From contig DSAJ01000118.1 of assembly GCA_011372835.1 (NCBI GenBank), positions 1 through 9,044 on the forward strand: a DNA stretch of 9,044 nucleotides. The letters are read 5' to 3'. The stretch is from Methanomicrobia archaeon (GTDB lineage: Archaea > Methanobacteriota_B > Thermococci > Methanofastidiosales > NM3). A model generated the notes under the pieces. The model worked only from the letters and a program-made list of their open reading frames with translations, made no database searches and was not told the DNA's origin. Within the stretch, counting starts at the first letter, position 1; each line of letters opens with the position of its first letter. A program made the position numbers and the translations under genes. Below, piece by piece: positions 6,410 through 9,044 of the stretch.

Positions 6410-7138
6410 TTGACACGATTCTGGGAGATCGACGCAGGGCGTGGTGTTGCGATCGTCTTGATGGTCATCTACTACGCCTCGTATGACCTCAACTACTTTG
6501 ACCTGATAGACATCGACCCCATCGCAGGATGGTGGCTGCTCTTCGCATCGGTCATCGCCACATCGTTTCTCTTCGTCGCCGGCATATCGCTTGCCATCAG
6601 CCACATGCGCCGCAAGCGGAGGGGCAATGCGCTCTCCCACCAGGTGCGGCGTGGCGCGCGCATCTTCGGATGGGGCTTGCTGCTCTCGCTTTTCACCGTG
6701 CTCGCCATCCCCGACATGCCCATTTTCTTCGGGATACTGCACCTCATCGGCGTCTCGATCATCATATCATGGCCATTTCTCGAGCGCACGCGTTCTAGCC
6801 TGTTTATCGGCGCATGCGTGATTGCCATCGGCATCGTGGTATGGCACCAGCACTACGAGCTTCCGTTGTATCTCTGGCCGCTTCTCAAGACGTGGGGCGT
6901 GGCGACGGCCGACTACTTCCCGCTCTTTCCCTGGTGGGGCGTCGTGCTCCTCGGCATCGGGGTGGGCCGCGTCGCCTATCCGGGCGGTGTACGCATCGTG
7001 AACGTCCCTTCCTGGGGAGACGTGCCGCCGGCGCGGGCGCTTGCGGCGATGGGCAGGCGCTCGCTTCTTATCTACCTGCTCCACCAGCCCGTCATATTCA
7101 CCATACTGCTGGCTGCGACAGGCACGATGCCGCTCTAG
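6410..7138 (+). CDS. DUF1624 / HGSNAT-like multi-pass membrane protein
   Basis: Integral membrane protein related to the heparan-alpha-glucosaminide N-acetyltransferase catalytic domain family (DUF1624, PF07786). The family is thought to include membrane acyltransferases, but archaeal members are uncharacterised. From TTG 6410 it has 242 residues, usual for the family. Landmarks are FWEIDAGRGVAIVLMVIYY (~4-22), YDLNYF, FLFVAGISLAIS (~53-64), FFGILHLIGVSI (~106-117), DYFPLFPWWGVVLLGIG (~168-184) and the C-terminal MGRRSLLIYLLHQPVI (~214-229). About six to seven hydrophobic helices are visible. The start is uncertain: TTG 6410 gives a natural N-terminus but lacks a near Shine-Dalgarno, whereas AGGTGGTG at 6379-6386 points to ATC 6392; GTG 6350 would overlap the kinase. 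It is 31 nt downstream of the kinase with no promoter visible, so co-transcription is likely. The 'MVIYY' stretch holds Tyr where I recall many relatives having His; this is from memory. Confidence 0.87.
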   Translation: MTRFWEIDAGRGVAIVLMVIYYASYDLNYFDLIDIDPIAGWWLLFASVIATSFLFVAGISLAISHMRRKRRGNALSHQVRRGARIFGWGLLLSLFTVLAIPDMPIFFGILHLIGVSIIISWPFLERTRSSLFIGACVIAIGIVVWHQHYELPLYLWPLLKTWGVATADYFPLFPWWGVVLLGIGVGRVAYPGGVRIVNVPSWGDVPPARALAAMGRRSLLIYLLHQPVIFTILLAATGTMPL

Positions 7139-7147
7139 CCGCTAGAG
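7133..7147. terminator. Palindrome joining two convergent stop codons
   Basis: CTCTAG and CTAGAG form a perfect 6-bp inverted repeat around CCG. It contains the TAG stop of the + strand DUF1624 gene (7136-7138) and the TAG stop of the - strand permease gene (7144-7142), which are only 3 bp apart. It could form a bidirectional hairpin, but no T-run follows on either strand, so terminator function is only weakly supported. Confidence 0.3.
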
Positions 7148-7888
7148 TCCCTTCATGAGCGAGCGCTTGTGGATGGCGGTGGCAGCCATGAGAAATACTG
7201 CGCTGACAGCGGTGAGCACAGCGATGTCCACTACCACAGGCATGCTCGTCGGGCCACCGGCCGCATGGTTCATCGCGTCGACCAGGTAGGTGAGCGGTGA
7301 TGCGTACGAGGTGGCCAGGCGAAGCCCTTCCAGCTCACCCAGCGGGATGAAAATGCCGCTGATGAAGATGAGTGGGAACCTGATGAGGCTTGAGAGCATC
7401 ATGATGTTTGAAGGAGAGCTCGAGGCGGGCGCAGCGAGAAGCACGCCCATGGAGGCAAAGCATATAGCTCCTAGGATGAGCGCAGCCAGAAACAGCACGA
7501 TCGACGAGATGCCAACGCCGACGAAGGCCACTCCGACAAGCAGCACGAGCACTGATATGGCGGCCCCGAACAGCATGCCGGCCGCCATGTCGCCCAGCAC
7601 GAGCGTGCCCACCGTGATGGGGTAGGAGAGGAGGCGCTCGAACGTGCGCGCCTGTTTTTCCCACGGCGTGATGAGGGGTCCCACCGAAGACGATGTGAAA
7701 AAGAGCGTCATCGCGAGGAACGCAGGGAAGAAGAGTTCGATCTCCAGTTCCCTCCCTATGAAGAACGCCACGAACATGAATAACGGGAAGAGGAGACCGA
7801 ATATGACCACGGGGGCCTTTCGGTAGTAGATGCGCATGTTTTTTTCCGTCGTGACGGCGATGCCGCGCATGACATACCTATCAATCAT
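7142..7888 (-). CDS. ABC-2 type transporter permease
   Basis: Membrane subunit expected to pair with the ATPase encoded just upstream to form a DrrAB-like ABC exporter. The 248-residue protein shows an N-terminal amphipathic stretch and about six hydrophobic helices at ~26-44, 52-72, 96-121, 126-152, 165-186 and 217-238. The block SLIRFPLIFISGIFIPLGEL (~167-186), followed by YASPLTYLVDAM (~195-206), is typical of ABC-2 permeases, as is the loop TPWEKQARTFERLLSYPI (~74-91). A basic C-terminus (HKRSLMKGL) is expected to be cytoplasmic. Start ATG 7888 lies 8 nt inside the end of the ATPase gene, next to a GTGATC Shine-Dalgarno-like sequence, so the two are translationally coupled. The substrate cannot be told from sequence. 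No truncation is seen. Confidence 0.9.
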   Translation of the reverse strand: MIDRYVMRGIAVTTEKNMRIYYRKAPVVIFGLLFPLFMFVAFFIGRELEIELFFPAFLAMTLFFTSSSVGPLITPWEKQARTFERLLSYPITVGTLVLGDMAAGMLFGAAISVLVLLVGVAFVGVGISSIVLFLAALILGAICFASMGVLLAAPASSSPSNIMMLSSLIRFPLIFISGIFIPLGELEGLRLATSYASPLTYLVDAMNHAAGGPTSMPVVVDIAVLTAVSAVFLMAATAIHKRSLMKGL

Positions 7889-8834
7889 TGATCACACATC
7901 CGCGCGATGTTGATTCGGTCAGCATGACAAACGCCTCCTCGAGGCTTGGCCCCCTGGTACGAAGCGAGAGGATGCGCACGCCCCTTTGCCTTGCGATGTC
8001 GGTGACGTACTCGATGGTGCCGTGGAGGTCGTCGGTGTAGAGGATGAACTTGTCGCCGCTCGTCTCGACCTTGGACACATGACCGCCGCACAATGCGTCG
8101 CCATCGAGGGGAGGGTCAAATGACACCTCCACCGACTGCGTCTTCTCAAAGGACGAGCGCAGCGTCTCGGGCCGGTCGAGCGCGACGAGCCGCCCCTTGT
8201 TGATGATGGCGACACGCTGGCAGAGGGCGTTTGCCTCCTCGATGTTGTGCGTGGTGAGAAAGATCGTGCATCCCTTCCTGTTGAGCTCGAGTACCATGTC
8301 GATGAGCAGCCGCCTGCTCTGCACGTCGAGACCCTCGGTGGGTTCGTCCATGAAGAGCACGCTTGGTTCGTGGATGATCGCGCATGCGAAGCTGATGCGC
8401 TGTCGCATGCCCTTGGAGTAGGTGCGCACGCGATCGGCCCTACGGTCGTAGAGGCCGAGCGCGGAGAGGAGCTCCTTCGTGCGCTGGGCGATGCGCTCCC
8501 TCGAGAGCCCGTAGTACCTTCCGGTGAGCGCGAGGTTTTGCTCTGCCGTGAGGTCAACATAGATCGTTCCCACCTCCGGGATGACGCCCATCTGCATCTT
8601 CGCCTTGACAAGCGATGTTTGTAGGTCGAACCCCTGTATGGCGACGCGACCATCGTCGGGCGTGAGCAGTCCGGTGAGCATGCGAAGCGTCGTGGTCTTT
8701 CCCGCACCGTTCGGGCCAAGGAATCCGAATATCTCTCCTTGATAGACGGAAAACGACACATCGTCTACTGCCTTGAGTGCGCCAAACGACTTCGTGAGAT
8801 GAGATGCCTCGAGGGCGTATGCTTTCGATGTCAA
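7881..8834 (-). CDS. ABC transporter ATP-binding protein, DrrA/CcmA type
   Basis: Cytoplasmic ATPase that should energise the ABC-2 permease that follows. From TTG 8834 it has 317 residues, usual for the DrrA-like family. Landmarks are YALEASHLTKSFG at the N-terminus, Walker A GPNGAGKTT (40-48), a Q-loop region with Glu (VIPEVGT, 84-90), signature YSKGMRQR (139-146) replacing LSGGQ as in many DrrA-type ATPases, Walker B VLFMDEP (159-165), D-loop EGLD (167-170) and switch His196 in TTHNIEEA. A ~100-residue C-terminal extension ends in SLEEAFVMLT, typical of this subfamily. Start choice: an ATG at 8927 would add 31 residues lying wholly within the cupin gene and unlike the family. TTG 8834 overlaps the cupin TGA (TTGA) and is preceded by GGGTGGT spaced 5 nt, so it is preferred. 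The substrate is unknown. Confidence 0.93.
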   Translation of the reverse strand: MTSKAYALEASHLTKSFGALKAVDDVSFSVYQGEIFGFLGPNGAGKTTTLRMLTGLLTPDDGRVAIQGFDLQTSLVKAKMQMGVIPEVGTIYVDLTAEQNLALTGRYYGLSRERIAQRTKELLSALGLYDRRADRVRTYSKGMRQRISFACAIIHEPSVLFMDEPTEGLDVQSRRLLIDMVLELNRKGCTIFLTTHNIEEANALCQRVAIINKGRLVALDRPETLRSSFEKTQSVEVSFDPPLDGDALCGGHVSKVETSGDKFILYTDDLHGTIEYVTDIARQRGVRILSLRTRGPSLEEAFVMLTESTSRGCVIND

Positions 8835-9044
8835 CGCGTACCACCCGGCGCAGGCACCTGCACGCCCATGATGCGGGTGCGCGTGTGGGCTCTCATCGAG
8901 AGCGTGGCAGGATGTGTGATCAGGCACTGTCCCGCTTTGAGCGTCGAATCCGTGCCGTCGACCGTGATAGTGACCGTCCCCTCCATGACGTAAAACAGCA
9001 CCGACTCTTTCATCCGGCAGTGGGGTATCTCGTCTCCCTCATAC
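8831..9044 (-). CDS. Cupin-domain protein, 5'-truncated by window edge
   Basis: C-terminal 70 residues of a small cupin-fold protein; the frame is open to the window edge, so the N-terminus is not visible. The visible part reads GDEIPHCRMKE, then LFYVMEGTVTITVDG, then TLKAGQCLITHP, matching the two beta-strand halves of a cupin_2 barrel. In motif 1 (HxH...E) the first His (HCR) and the later Glu are present, but the second His is Arg. Motif 2 keeps a His before Pro (THP). Metal binding may therefore be altered or absent. It is the first visible gene of the minus-strand set with the ABC ATPase and permease, overlapping the ATPase start by TTGA. It may be a sugar/ligand-sensing or isomerase-like accessory of the exporter, but that is inference; the partial ORF prevents a firm family call. 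The apparent ATG at 9013 is internal to the domain. Confidence 0.8.
   Translation of the reverse strand, partial: YEGDEIPHCRMKESVLFYVMEGTVTITVDGTDSTLKAGQCLITHPATLSMRAHTRTRIMGVQVPAPGGTR
8840..8846 (-). promoter_or_regulatory. Shine-Dalgarno-like GGGTGGT deciding a TTG start
   Basis: On the minus strand GGGTGGT ends 5 nt before TTG 8834, the preferred ABC ATPase start. It lies inside the last codons of the cupin gene and supports a coupled TTGA stop/start junction. Confidence 0.5.

Noticed and set aside
8554..8844. 96-codon minus-strand open frame starting with GTG/ATG-like context inside the ABC ATPase region
   Set aside because: It is an out-of-frame shadow of the ATPase N-terminal half; the ATPase frame carries Walker A and all other motifs without interruption.
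1..9044. CRISPR arrays, tRNA/rRNA genes, insertion sequences, integrases and toxin-antitoxin or defence genes
   Set aside because: Reading both strands showed no regularly spaced repeats, cloverleaf-like sequence, transposase or recombinase motif, or terminal inverted repeats with target duplications. The genes present account for nearly all of the window.

Overview
The window most resembles the chromosome of a moderately GC-rich archaeon, probably a euryarchaeon of the methanogen or Thermoplasmatota kind; I cannot name the species. The evidence is threefold. Strong TATA boxes lie at archaeal spacing ahead of two genes. Shine-Dalgarno motifs are of the GGAGG/GGTGA type. The large sensor kinase has a REC-multiPAS-GAF layout and an 'LRHDISNDL' H-box of the kind common in methanogens and haloarchaea. 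This is inference from style, not a database match.

Layout: (1) 2-1791, + strand: the 3' part of trpB, whose first ~50 codons lie outside the window, overlapping a complete trpA by an ATGA junction. Together they encode the two subunits of tryptophan synthase. (2) 1792-1869: a short intergenic gap with a perfect 7-bp inverted repeat and a TATA-like box. (3) 1870-2790, +: a soluble alpha/alpha-toroid (prenyltransferase/terpenoid-cyclase-fold-like) protein of unknown function. (4) 2791-2928: an intergenic gap with two hairpin-forming repeats and a strong TATA box whose spacing predicts a leaderless transcript. (5) 2929-6378, +: a 1149-residue histidine kinase with an N-terminal receiver, five PAS domains, a GAF domain and an intact DHp/ATPase core. 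(6) about 6410-7138, +: a DUF1624 / HGSNAT-like multi-pass membrane protein, 31 bp downstream and probably co-transcribed with the kinase; it has no good canonical start codon next to its Shine-Dalgarno. (7) 7142-9044, - strand: a convergent, tightly packed operon read right to left. It encodes a cupin-fold protein (cut by the window edge), a DrrA/CcmA-type ABC ATPase starting at a TTG that overlaps the cupin stop, and an ABC-2 type permease overlapping the ATPase by 8 nt.

How they work together: TrpB and TrpA form the tryptophan synthase complex. The ATPase and permease should form one exporter, and the linked cupin may serve the same (unknown) substrate or respond to it. The kinase and the DUF1624 protein share an apparent transcription unit, but no sequence evidence shows that the kinase controls it. 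No rRNA, tRNA, CRISPR array, transposase or integrase was seen, and no stretch over 300 bp lacks a gene. Nothing here is clearly a new defence or mobile system. The best leads are a cysteine cluster in one PAS domain of the kinase, the leaderless promoter region ahead of it, the uncharacterised toroid protein, and the unusual start of the DUF1624 gene.
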